Origin: Azadirachta indica
Lineage: Eukaryota > Streptophyta > Magnoliopsida > Sapindales > Meliaceae
NCBI GenBank assembly: GCA_022749755.1
Contig: CM040440.1
Coordinates: 10,651,269 to 10,715,268, forward strand
Reading direction: 5' to 3'
DNA length: 64,000 bases
In this document: in pieces, positions 1-11,471 of the stretch
How positions within the stretch are numbered: the stretch's first letter is position 1
Layout: each line of letters begins with the position of its first letter
Notes under the pieces: model-generated
The model's database searches: none
What the model was told of the DNA's origin: nothing
Seen by the model: the letters and a program-made list of their open reading frames with translations, nothing else
Program-made: the position numbers and the translations under genes

Positions 1-600
1 ATGATTCAAAAATATCTCTTAAATTTATAATTTACTAAAAAATGATAATTATATCCTTATTTACAGGTAGTTAGTTAAGAAAATTATTTTTAAACTTCTA
101 AATAAAAATAAATATAATAATAGTGATAAAATTATTTTGTAGCATATTGGTAATTAAATGTCTATTAATTTATTATAACTAAAAAATACGTTTATTTTAT
201 TTTATAATATATTAACAAATCAATATTAATTATGTATTAGAAATTAAATAAAATAAAGCATAAATAAATATCAACTCTTTTAATAAAAAATAAAGTTATA
301 AAATAAAAATACAAATCATATTTATACACAGTTAGAATATGTATAATATAATAAAAATAAATATATTATAATTTATTATATAAATAAATTTTAAATAAAA
401 ATATATTACATTTTATCAAATTTAAAAAAAAATTTAATTATTTTTTTTATAAGATATAATTTTTACTTTTTAATAAATTGGAATTTCAATGTATATTTTA
501 AAATCATTACAACTAATTAATCTAATTGACTAAACTTTAAAGACGAGAACAGAATCAAAAACTTATTACAATTGAACAAACTATTTTACTTTTTGAAAAA
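1..600. other. AT-rich intergenic spacer
   Basis: Very AT-rich sequence with many short A/T runs. I see no open reading frame, tRNA-like fold or clear terminal repeat in it. Composition shifts to a more mixed base content near 600, where the upstream region of the PHD-finger gene begins. Confidence 0.6.
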
Positions 601-1023
601 TGAAACACCTTGGGGGCCGTATTGTTATTATTCCATGGCCAATCCCAATCGCTTCCGTCAAAGATCAATCCAGCCAATCTCTACCGTTAGATCATCCAAC
701 TAGAACAGATCTCAACTAATGTACGGACTAGCAACAAACAGACAAATCCTTGTAGACAACATCAACTGCTTAGCCGTAGAGAATTACCTCGGACAGAATA
801 AGAGTTTAATAGACGGAGAGCAAAGCAAAGCAAAGAACACGTTCGCGAAGGGGAATATATATATTAGCAAGCAAGACAAGAAGAAAGAACATAACAGAGT
901 CTTGTATCTTAAACTCTAGCGTGGACTTTGGAAGTTTCTTAATACTCTCATTTTGGTTGCTGTTGATGTTGCTGCGTTGCTTCGGTTGATGGGTTAAGGT
1001 GGTCTTTTTGTTTTAAAAATATT
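600..1023 (+). promoter_or_regulatory. Upstream region / 5' UTR of the PHD-finger gene
   Basis: This 420-bp stretch separates AT-rich spacer from the proposed start codon and is less AT-rich than its flank. It contains a CCAAT-like sequence near 640 and a short TATATATA run near 856-864. A 66-codon open frame (719-919) has no recognisable content and probably lies in the 5' leader. The transcription start cannot be fixed from sequence alone. Confidence 0.35.
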
Positions 1024-3979
1024 ATGAGAAAAGGGAAGTTCAGGAATGTAAAGGAACTTTATGGTAGCAATGGTGAGACTTTGGAGCCAAAGGTATGTAC
1101 TCTGTTTGTATTCTCTTGGTGGGTTGTCGATTTACCGTTGTTTATCGTTGTTTCATTTTGCAAGTTCAGTTTTTTTAGTGTTTTTAAATTGGGTTTTCTG
1201 GTTTAAGTTTTGGTTCATTTGACTTGAAATTTCTGCGTTTTGGGTATGCTTGTATCTTTGTTCTTGAGGCTTTTTTGAATTCTGTTGCTTCTTCTTATTC
1301 TTTTCTCTTAATATCCTTTTAAGAAGATTTGAACTGGATTAACTCCTTTTTGTGAAACTTTGTTTCTGCATTTGATAAAGCATGCATAAAGAAAGCAACC
1401 GTCGTTATAACTGTGTATTGTCTTAAATTTATAGCTCAAGCAATATGATAAAGCAGAATGCATTACTCTGTTACAGATCAGACAAGTACTGGATGGGATT
1501 CACCTTATACAATGGCCTGTTGGTGAAATTGATGAAACAGGCTGCATTTCTCTGTTAAACAAGGTAAGAATACTTTTTCTTGGTATTTTGATTCAATCTT
1601 GATTAGTTCTTGTTAAAGAACAGAAATATTGGATGTTTATGGTCCTTGTGATAATTTCATTATATATATGCTTTTGTTGGAGAGCTAAAACGGAGATGAT
1701 TGGTTCATTGATGTATACCGGTTTTGATGATTTTCTTTTATCCTTAGTGTTACCTTAATGTTTCTAAGTGGCTTCTGATTAACTTGGTTTTTGAGTTTCG
1801 CATGAAATAATGGACTTTGGCGGAAAATATATGGTATGGATATTTGATTGCTATCAATGATTTTGAATTGAATTTTTGTAATCTCTTTTTTCTCCTTTTT
1901 CTTTTAGAAAGAAGAATGTGGCATTTACACTTTCATATAAATGATCAATCCATTTTTGGCAATTAGTTTTCCATGGGATTATATTGTTGCATCTGGTATG
2001 TAGTTACATTTACACTATTTCTTCTTGTAGTATTTTTCTTCTGCTCTAAGATTTGCTCTTGCGTACCTAACCTATTTCATAAGGTACAACTATGTGCAAT
2101 TTGAATCCCCAGAATGTAGTTAGTGTGGACGTTTTGTTTGAAATAACTTCAATACTCCCAAATTTTTGCTCATCTGATTTTCTGAATCTTTTAAAGGGAA
2201 CCTTTATCAGATGCATTTTATCAGTTGAGTGCAGCATTTTCACTTTTTCCATCTGGACATTGTTTTTCTTGGTTTTATTTATGTGATTATTATGGTTTTT
2301 TAGTGTCACATTTTTTTCTTTCTTGCTTTTAATTTGCAGTAGTTTGCATATCAGGACACTGAAAGAGGACATGGTCAAAGATATTACCCAAACTTTGATT
2401 TGAAAGAAGAATTCAGAACATGCTGTATTTGTGATACCTTGTGGTGTATGCAGTCCAGGAGAGTAAAATCACCAATGGGAACAAAGGCCAGTGAGCTTTC
2501 AGATGCCTGTCAGGGAAAGGATGTTAATGGTCGCTCTCTAGATGATCCTGATCTCTTATTGCCTTCTCTGGGCTGTACAAGCATCAGGAGACATCATACA
2601 AGTAGTGAGACAAGCAACCTTGTCAATGCATGCTCAAGTCCTGATTCATTCTTGGAAAATGTGGAGAGTAAAGCACATTTGAGGGCTTCTGCCTCTTCTG
2701 GGGATATTTGTCAAAAGGTAGCAGAAAATAACAGCTCTGCAGGGGCAGATCAAATATGCTCAAATCAGCATAAACACCAGAAAGAATCGGAGTGTTTTGG
2801 TGATAACATTTCTTCTATGAGTGAATTGTGTTACAGAAATGTGATGGCCTATAATCATGATGGTAACATGGAAATGAAAAATGAATCATGTAGTGTGGCT
2901 TCAGTGAATAGCTTTTCCGTGATTGAAACGCCAGTTAATGTTGAACCTGCCTTCTGCTACATGCTGAATACTGTTTCTGGAAAAGTGGACAATAATGACA
3001 CAAGGAAGAGAGAGGAATTTACCAATGAATCTTCACAGGCAATTGCGGCTTGTTCTAACAAATCAGAGCTATCAGAAATTTCTTCCTCAAGAGTTTCTGC
3101 TTCTGAGCCTGGCTCCTTAAAGGTGCATATTCTTTAATCCTTCTTCTCTAAGTGATGAATCAAACTATCACAGAATTTTCTTAAGGTTTAAGTCTTACTG
3201 TTCTTCATTTTCAGGGAGAACCTTCAAAATGCACTGAGGAACAATTGGAATCATCATTAATAAGTTTCACAACCCTTAGAGTTTGCGGTCAGATAAAAAC
3301 TGTACATAATTATGCTGAATGTATAAACTCTGATACTGAATTAAATGATAGAATACCAGCAGTGGAAGAGAGATGTCAAGATCAAGAAAAAAATTTTGAG
3401 ACATCCGTTGCCAAGGTTGAGGAACCCAATATAGGTGAACCTCCATTGCGATCCCAGCTGGTTGACAATTGCAATGAATCAGATGGTGCAGAGTTTGAAG
3501 TAAGTGCTATTCCTTTAACCCATCATATTTCTTAACTGTTTTAGATTAACAATATTCAGTTGCTATTTTCTTGCATGATCTGGCTTGCGCGTGCGCGCGC
3601 ACACACATGCATACATACATTACATACATTACATACTGTGGATTAAATTAATGTTTGTGATGTTTAGTCTAAAGTTTGATTATTTCTATATTAGTTAGAG
3701 TTAGCTATCTTGATTGGTCTTAGTCTTCGAATTTCAATAAATCCCTCTGGATTGACATATTATGGTTATTTCCTGTACCACTGAAAAGCAGGTAAAAGTT
3801 TGTGATATCTGTGGAGATGCAGGTCGAGAGGACTTGCTTGCTAACTGTAGCAAGTGCAGTGATGGGGCAGAACACATGTATGTTCTTCATAACTAATCTT
3901 CTGGCTCTTTTATTTCTTGATTTATTCCTCACAATTTATTTGTTAATAGCTTAAACTAGGTGCAGCTGTCTACCAAATC

Positions 3980-4025
<46 letters not shown>

Positions 4026-7000
4026 TGGAGGGCGAGATGTTACAATTCATTTTTATGTCTCAGATATTGCATGCGTGTAAAAATGGACAAGATTCCTGAA
4101 GCAGATTGGACATGCGAAGAATGCATGCTAACTGAAGAAACCAGAAAGCATATGCAAGATAAATTGGAACATTCTGTAGCTAATGTATCAAGTCAATCAT
4201 CCTTGCATAGAACAAAGGAAAGTGTAGGAAGTTCAAGTGTTCACAAGTATAAGAATAGTCTGAAAATGGGTGTTAAAGCTTTGAGTGTTGAGAGAATAAG
4301 ATCAAGTAAAGTTAAGTCAAATCCATACGTCTCTTCTAAGAGATCTGCGGCCTGTTTAGAAGCTGTCCCAGTAACAAAAAGAAGGGTGTTCGAGAGCATC
4401 AAACATTCTGGGTTTTCAAGGCCCTTGAACAAAACATGTTTGAATTCTTCATTTGAGAACTTCAATAAGGGGGAAATTAAGCAAACTCCTGACTTAAATA
4501 TATCCGGTGACCACTTGTCTGATCAGAATTTAGGAGTGGGCGATCAATCATATAAATTGCAGCCAGAGAATCAAATCTCACCGGGTAACTTTTTCTCCAT
4601 GACTCTCAGGCAGATGTTCTGTGTTGTTTCACTTGTTGTAATTGACCGAGTTTTATGTTTTTGGATTTACAGGTTCTCTCCTTGAGTCAGAGTCATTTAA
4701 GATAATGGACTCAAAAGGTAAAGTCCTGCCAATGGAGGGAGGTGTTTTAAAACAGAATTGTGCTAGAGAAACTGCTGTTGTTAACAATAAAGAGGCACGA
4801 GGAGCTGACAGAACGATGAAGTCTATGTCATTGAGTAATCCCATCCCAACCCACAGGAATGCTTCTGACTCAACAGTTGTTAACTGTCATTCTAATTTTT
4901 CTCGCGGTGAGAATTTGAAGAACAGAGCTAAAGAACAGAGCTCAAGTGATTCTGAGTGTACTTCAAAAATTCATAATCCTTTAGTTAGTTCAATGGTGGT
5001 TGGCGCTGGTGTTAACACACCGATGACTGATGATAAGGGTGCTCGTGGTAAAATTATTTTACCTCTCTCTTCTGGATCCATTTACCATGGTCTGGAGGAT
5101 GGCCAGAATCCTGTGAAATCAAATGAAAAATTGCCTTGGGTTTTGGCCACTCCATCTACAATTTCTGTTGTTCCACAACTTAATTACAGATGGAAGTATG
5201 GTCTTTCGTTCTCTACTCATATTTTTAATGTTGTTCAATAATGTTATTTCCACTCCTGTTGTCGAGATAGTCTCATGCATGAATTTCTGACATGTTATGC
5301 AGAGGTGAGTTTGAAATTCAGGGAGGTGGAGGACTTCCACGCACTTGTAATGGAATTCAAGCTCACTTATCATCTTGTACTTCGCCTAAAGTTCTTGAAG
5401 TAGTTCAGAAACTTCCTCAAAAAATTCTATTGGAGGAGGTTCCTCGCTTAAAGAAGTGGCCAGCTCAATTTCTGGAAAACCATGCAACTGAGGATAACAT
5501 TGCTCTATATTTCTTTGCATGCAATGTTGAGAGGTATGTCAAGTCATTTCTTTGTGATTGTAGTATGGACTTTCATGCTGACAGTTTGCTGATTTTATCA
5601 TTTGCCGTATGAAGCTATGAAAGGGGCTACAAGGATTTCCTGGAGTGCATGATTCAGAATGATTTAACTCTCAAAGGAAATGTTGATGAACTTGAGCTAC
5701 TAATATTTCCATCAAACCTGCTTTCAGAAAATTCCCAACGTAAGCATTGACACTTTAATGATTTTCATTTTGAAGATAAAGTTTTTTGTGTGGATCTGCA
5801 ATGTCAAAGAAATAATACCTTTTCTGGGCTGAAAATTTTAAAATTTGTTGATGGCAGGTTGGAATAAGAAGTTGTTTTTATGGGCTGTGCTTAGAGGAAG
5901 CAGAGCTAACTGTTCATCAGAACTGCCAGTTTTGCAAAAAACAATTGGTATTTGTAGCAGGAATGAAGATCAACTACACGAAAACAGACATCTGTCTGAT
6001 TTTCCCACCTTTGCTTCTCAGAACTTGTGTTCTTCTGGACGTTCCAATGAAAGTTTATCTGCTGGTAGCCCGTCATACAATGCACATCAAAGAACAAACT
6101 TGCTTACCTCGTTAGAACCACTTGCTTCTGGAAGAATGGATGAGATTTGTGGATCCAAAGAATTGTCTACTGAGGACAGGTTGGTTAATTTGCAAACAAG
6201 TCTCATCATCCAAGACAGCAGAGTTTACATTGCCAAAACTCAGCAAGCTAGAGATATGCTGCATATGGACTCATTCAAGGTAACAATTTTTTCGATGAGC
6301 TTGTCACAAATTTTCCTTTCGTACCTCTTTATTCTTGCAATTAGCTTTATATTACTTTATATCTTCTCTGTGACTATATGGTTTATGTATGCATGGAAAA
6401 TATTTGGAAACTCAGAACAAATGTTATATAATTTTTTTTCTCCTTCTGTAAATCAAATTTGATAAACATATAGAGAGTTGCGGTTAAGAAATTCAATGAA
6501 TTAGAAAAGCTAATATCTTGAGCAATGATGTTTTGCAGTGTAGTGCTTGAATATATCTTTAAAATTGCAATTAAAGATTTGATTGTAGGAAGGACAGGTC
6601 ATGTAATCTGGACCATGCTTCTTTCTGTTATTTATGGCAAGTTTGCTTGATGTGGTGTGGAGATTGATTTCATTGGCTTAGATATCATTGTTTATTAGTT
6701 TTGAAGAAGAAAAATATCTTCGTCATTAACTGAAACGTGGTTTATTTGTTTCTTCGTAGATTTATGTGGAGATGGGTCATTGGTAATATCAATATTATTG
6801 TTTCGAAAAATGGGCACCTCTTTTGTAGGCCTTGAGAATCAGTTGGAGTTTGTAGTAACTTTACTAACATGTTATTGTCCTTCCAGCAGAGAGAAGATAG
6901 AGATTCTATGAGAGGGCGGATATTTCACCATTTTGTAAACACAGAAAGTGAATGTAATATGGATGGCGCAAGGGTTGATGAAGAAAGGGAAAATAAGAGA

Positions 7001-7522
7001 TTGAAGAGTTGTTTCAATAGAATGGATGGAGTTAATTTTTCCAAAGAGATGAAGTATATGGGCGAGACGTTTTCAACTGGAATAAATAGCCTTGGTTCGA
7101 CTTTTACAACCAAGAACCACATACCTGACAGAACTTATGATGTGCCAATATCTTCCACCAATTTTGCTTCAAAAAATAGTTGGATGGGTTTTAAGTCTCT
7201 GCAGCAACAAGTAATCTTACACAATGGTTCGGATCCCTTGGATTCCAGGTTTCCAGATCTCGAGCTTTCACTTGGGGTTAGAAACAAACCTGCAAAACAA
7301 AGACTCATGCCACTGTTTGGAGCAGAAGATCGTCAACATATGCTGGATAAGTCTTCAAAAACGTTGGTAAGTGCGAAAAGAGATGAGGGTGAATCCTCAG
7401 TATGCCTCTCTTTATCGCTTGCCTTACCTTGTTCCGGCAAGGAGCAAGTGTCAAATCCTTGTTCAGGATCAGAGCTCCAGCTGCCTGAGTGGTCTGGAGT
7501 GAATACCTCACTGTCTTTATAG
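1024..7522 (+). CDS. PHD-finger protein, AIPP2/PAIPP2-like (11 exons, about 1254 aa)
   Basis: Gene model by splice signals and phase: exons 1024-1092, 1477-1563, 2343-3122, 3215-3499, 3792-3877, 4064-4584, 4673-5195, 5303-5533, 5615-5739, 5858-6279 and 6887-7522, total 3765 nt with no internal stop. A PHD finger at about residues 408-456 shows the C4HC3 pattern (C411, C414, C426, C429, H435, C438, C453, C456; start VCDICGDAGREDLL). Residues about 780-918 (GEFEIQGGG to KKLFLWAVLRG) resemble the conserved C-terminal SPOC-like block of plant AIPP2-type proteins. The C-terminus has DLELSLG and LSLSLAL, both fitting the LxLxL (EAR) repression pattern. In Arabidopsis AIPP2/PAIPP2 act in the nucleus as histone readers in a BAH-PHD-CPL2 repression complex; the same role here is inference. 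The N-terminus (MRKGKFRNVKELYGSNGE) fits the start choice. Weakest points are exons 2 and 3. The only large intact spliced gene in the window. Confidence 0.85.
3587..3635. repeat. GC/CA/CATA microsatellite in intron 4
   Basis: A compound simple repeat: alternating GC, then CA, then CATA/CATTA units. It lies in the intron between exons 4 and 5 of the PHD gene. Alternating purine-pyrimidine sequence like this can adopt Z-DNA in vitro; there is no sign of function here. Confidence 0.85.
3980..4025. repeat. (TC)n(TA)n microsatellite in intron 5
   Basis: About 13 TC units run directly into about 10 TA units, 40 bp upstream of the exon 6 acceptor of the PHD gene. The TC half forms a long pyrimidine tract close to the 3' splice site. 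Likely length-polymorphic. Confidence 0.9.
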
Positions 7523-7739
7523 TTATACTGGTGTTGCAGACTCTTAGGTGTAGAATGATGCATTGTAAATATTAGTCGGCCAAAATGATCTTGATGGTGT
7601 TTTGTATAGGATCCCAAATTTCCTCTCTTTTCTTGCATTAATTAAATTGTAGAGAAACCTCAGTTTTTTTATTTTTTTCTTTTTAAATATTATTATTATG
7701 TATTATCTTTTGTATTGATGAAGCATATTATCACCAAAT

Positions 7740-7745
7740 AATAAA
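7740..7745 (+). terminator. Candidate polyadenylation signal of the PHD gene
   Basis: AATAAA lies about 220 bp after the stop codon, in an AT-rich 3' region with T-rich runs upstream. Plant signals are loose, so another site may be used. Confidence 0.35.
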
Positions 7746-8109
7746 CACCAGAGTTGATTTAGGGAGCTTGTTTTAAAAATTTTTGCTTTCTAATTTAAGC
7801 GAAAGAAAATGCTAAGCATGTCGTTAATTTGATTTCGTTTCACTAAAATTCTTCTTCTAACTAACTATTTTATCAAACGCCTACGCCTCAATCGAGGAAG
7901 TAATAGTCAGGCTATTCCCGTCATTCAACCTTTAATTGTATAAAAGCAATTTTATCAATGTAAATTCTTATTTTTTATAAAAGTAATTTTATTTTTTATT
8001 GACATCTAAAAAAATATCATAACTATTACATTTGGTTGATAAATAGCAAAAATACTTCAACAAGTACAAATGATATCATATAGTATATATGGGCGTGAAT
8101 CAATTGATA

Positions 8110-8724
8110 TGGGTATTAAAGGGATAATTAGATTCTCATAGATAACAGAGAATAAATAAATTAACCACCTAAGTAAAACAAAAAGGGATACAAATATCAC
8201 TGCCAAGTTTGTTAAACAAATATAAAACTTGTAAACAATTATCACTCAATGGAATCCATCTAAGAGATAAAGAGTTGAAAGAAAATATTAAATTTTAACT
8301 TAAATTGTATAAACCCAATAATCTGTTTAGATTACAACTTCAACGACTTAGATAATAATCTTAGAAAACTAAGAAAATGTCTATAACTTTAACCAAAAAG
8401 TAAAATAATTTGAGTGATTTTTAGAATACCTAAAACATTAAGTAAAATGTATAGAACCTAGGCCAAGAAATTCTCCAATTTCTTACAACGTTAACTCTAC
8501 CTTGGAAGTGAATAACCCATGAAGAATTAACCATAACTTCTTCTAAGTTTATTTCTTTACCTTTCCAATGGTACTGGCTTTATTATGAAGTTATATCTTA
8601 GTAAACACATCTTTAATTATAAAGCTATCCCACTCAAAATACCTCATTGCTCAACTGATTAGTGTAATGACCTTGAACTCACTAGCACTTGCATGTCGAC
8701 CTTAGTGTTCAAACATTCTCGCGT
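8110..8724 (-). repeat. gypsy-1 3' LTR
   Basis: About 615 bp, clearly similar over most of its length to 27841-28545 in the same orientation. Shared blocks include GGGATAATTAGAT near 8121, ACACCTAA-type and AAGTAAAATG motifs near 8435-8445, and AATTCTCC further on. It directly follows (minus sense) the C-terminal integrase remnant, as a 3' LTR should. The outer end is set at the TG/CA dinucleotide and is approximate. Confidence 0.7.
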
Positions 8725-8889
8725 TAATCTACCCTAGTTGGAAAGGACTAGACCTTGACTATATATTGCTGTGATTGTCATGTTAAAGAGACAAGTTTGA
8801 AACATTGAATGCAGTCAAAACACCATAGTTCTTTGGTGACTTAATCTTGTAAGCATTCTGACTAATTCATTGTAATGCCTGAATTGATC

Positions 8890-9716
8890 GTCAATTTTAG
8901 GCTTGAGTTTTAGCATATTTTCTAGGAGGAAAATGTGCCTTTTTGAGATGTACCCAAATCATGTCTCTTTCTTTAAACTTTTGCATGCCTGCTATGTTTC
9001 TTTGCAATAACTCGATACTTCTCATCTTGGTTCAAAATTCTGTCTTGAAATTATTCAAATAATTTTTTAATGCTCTTAGCTTATTCTCCAATATCTCTAC
9101 TAAAATGATGATGAGTTGATGGTGGAGCTAAATCTAATGGACCAACAAGATTTTTTTCGTTATCAACCTCAAAGGTAATTCTACCAATAGATTAACTAAT
9201 TGATCGATTGTAAGCAAACTCAATCTAAGGCATAACAAGATCCCATTGCTGACTATTCTTACCAATATAACACTATAATAGATTTTCTAAGCTCTGATTA
9301 GTGACTTTAATTTGCCAATCAATTTTAGGATGATGCGAAAAATTAAAATGGAGACTAGTGCCAAACTTTTTTCCATAGTGTACACTAAAACTTACTCAAA
9401 AACTTGAAATCTTGATATGAAAAAATGGTTTTGGAATACCATGTAATTTTATCACCTCTTCAAGGCTATGAAAACTTTCGAATATCATGAAGATACTTAG
9501 GCGTTGGCTAGCTGAGAATTGCATCCGTCTTACTTGAATCTATCTTGATGCCTTCTTCAGAAACAATATTACAGTCTAAAAAGGCAAGGCTTTTAGCTTC
9601 CATCTTAGTTGAATCTATTTAGGCTTTTAGCATGAAGTTTTTGACACTTGATGAGGGTGGCTCACATGTTCTTCTTTATCTTTGCTATACATAAGAACAT
9701 CATCAATATGTACAAC
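8890..9716 (-). pseudogene. gypsy-1 end of reverse transcriptase and integrase (decayed)
   Basis: Read on the minus strand, 9711-9640 encodes VHIDDVLMYSKDKEEHVSH, the catalytic aspartate region of gypsy RT. Integrase follows: VIKLHGIPKPFF, then HHPKIDWQIKVTNQSLENLL, the typical S/HPQTDGQ(T)EVxNRxLExxL block, then IEFAYNRS, and a C-terminal stretch NQDEKYRVIAKKHSRHAK near 9030. RNase H and the first part of integrase are missing, and several stops interrupt the frame. The right edge (9712-9716, acaac) is the break point where repeat X is inserted. Confidence 0.7.
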
Positions 9717-9919
9717 TATTATTCTTAAGGCTCACGACTCATTGTTTTGATGATAATAAATATTAATTTCTTTAATTATTCAAATTCTTTGTGTAATATT
9801 TATTGTGATATTTCTAGTACGAGGAATTAGAGCAATTATAAAGATTCAAACAATATCAAATCAAGGCATTTAAGAAAAGTAAAATTAGAAACCCCACGAG
9901 CAAATCAAGAAAAGACTTG
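9717..9919 (-). repeat. Repeat X, distal end
   Basis: Sequence between the broken gypsy RT and the Mutator-like element. Its other part is 22318-23440. The motif TTTTGATGATAATAAA near 9755 and the partner end with AAGAGGGGGTGAATTGG look like the two ends of a plant interspersed repeat, but I cannot name the family. Copies of gttgt lie at both outer edges (9712-9716 as its complement, and 22313-22317), a possible 5-bp TSD. Removing one copy joins the gypsy RT in frame. Confidence 0.5.
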
Positions 9920-9928
9920 AAGAATTAA
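9920..9928. other. 9-bp target site duplication of the Mutator-like element (distal copy)
   Basis: AAGAATTAA here is the exact reverse complement of TTAATTCTT at 23432-23440, and each directly abuts the same TIR. The two copies are in opposite orientation because the other end has been inverted. Confidence 0.85.
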
Positions 9929-10414
9929 GGGTTATTTTCAACTTTAACCCTAAATTTATTGACAATCTTCACATATAAATTGAGTTTTTAAAACATCATC
10001 AACAATAACCCTATTAATAGCAAAACACAATAATTTTTAACAAAAAATGACTAAGTGACATATTTACCCTTATCCTTATTGACATTATTTGTACAAAGAC
10101 AAAAATAACGTCATATACAGTAAAAAGACAAAATTAACCATACTATAAGTAATCTATGTATTCTTGAAATAAATAAATAAATTATATATTAAAATCAAAT
10201 TAAATTAATATTTTGAAGTTAAAAAATTAATTAATTAAATAAAATGAATAAATAAAGTGATATTTTTTTGTTATCGTTATCATTATCCTTATTCTTATCC
10301 TTACCATTATTATTTAATTAACCCGATACTTAATATTAATTAATTAGTTAATAAAAGTTCTCAACTTTGCTTCAACCATGAATTGACCTTCTTCATTATC
10401 TCTGTTATTGCAAT
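9929..10414. mobile_element. Mutator-like element, distal TIR and flank
   Basis: Begins GGGTTATTTTCAACTTTAAC, matching the sequence at 23441 over 100 bp or more with substitutions. The element continues across the CACTA insertion at 18535 to about 19262. With the piece at 23441-23757 it totals about 1.5 kb. No transposase is visible, so it looks non-autonomous. The 9-bp TSD and long TIR are diagnostic of the Mutator superfamily. Confidence 0.75.
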
Positions 10415-10751
10415 AACCACTAATAAAAAAATGACAATCACTGATACTAAACTCTTGATATTTTAGATAAAGTGTCAGAAAAAATAGATATAATGATTTT
10501 TTTTTATAAAATGATAAAAAATATCAATATTTACTGACACTAACATATGTATTAGTAATTTATAATATTTAGGTATCACTAGATATAAAATGATATCGCT
10601 TTTTTTATTTTGCTACAGCAACAAAATGTACTTATCATGCTACAGTGACCATACACCTATCATACTATAGTAATTTTGTTACAGTGACAAATGATATAGT
10701 GATTTGCTACAGTAATTTTGTTACAAGACAATGCTACAATGACCATACGAT

Positions 10752-10999
10752 GCTGTTTTGTGTTTAATGAAAACATATCAATACTTAGCAAACTTCAAGT
10801 CAATCTTCTTTACCTTCTCCCTTATCTTTATAATCACCAAAAACCCTTACCCTTATCCTATATTACAAAATTGCTGTTTTGTGTTTAATGAAAACATACC
10901 TATATATACTTAGCAAAATTCAAGTCGATCTAGTTTACCTTTTCCCTTACCTTGACAATCTCCGAAAACCTTTACTCTTATCCTAAATTACAAAATTGT
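10752..10999 (+). repeat. 121-bp tandem duplication in the CACTA 5' subterminal region
   Basis: Two head-to-tail copies, the second starting at 10873. Each begins GCTGTTTTGTGTTTAATGAA and ends near CCTTATCCTA followed by TTACAAAATT. They differ by scattered substitutions and a few small indels. Confidence 0.85.
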
Positions 11000-11471
11000 C
11001 AGTTCAATTGTTAATTGTCACTGAGAAATGTAAGATTTTTTCTACCTTATTTTGGTTACTGAGATCATTTATAGCTTTAAAAAGAAATTAGAAATTAACA
11101 TTTATTGAGAATATTTTGTTTCGTATTATGACTAAATTATATATATTTTATTTAATATTTTGTAGTTTCGTGGCAATCAAGAAAAAATTAATAAATTGCT
11201 TGAATAAAGTCGTGAATCAAGTAAGTTGTCTTGGCATTCTTTTTTTATTTATTATTTTATTGTGGTTATGATTGTGGTTGTGGTTGTAGTATAGTTGTAG
11301 TTGTGGTCGAATTAAATATTGAAGTGTTATTTTTTGTGTGTGAATATATATTATTTATATTTTTTTTTATTTTACAATAAGCACATATTTTTATAGTATA
11401 TTTCATATTATGTATATGCTATTGATTTCATACTAATACATGGCATACAAATAAAGGTTGGCAATTTAAGA

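Noticed and set aside
719..919. 66-codon open frame upstream of the PHD gene
   Set aside because: No recognisable motif, and it precedes a convincing first exon; better explained as leader sequence. It could be a uORF but nothing supports that.
2067..2378. 103-codon minus-strand frame in intron 2/exon 3 of the PHD gene
   Set aside because: Low-complexity, overlaps a spliced coding region on the other strand, and has no domain.
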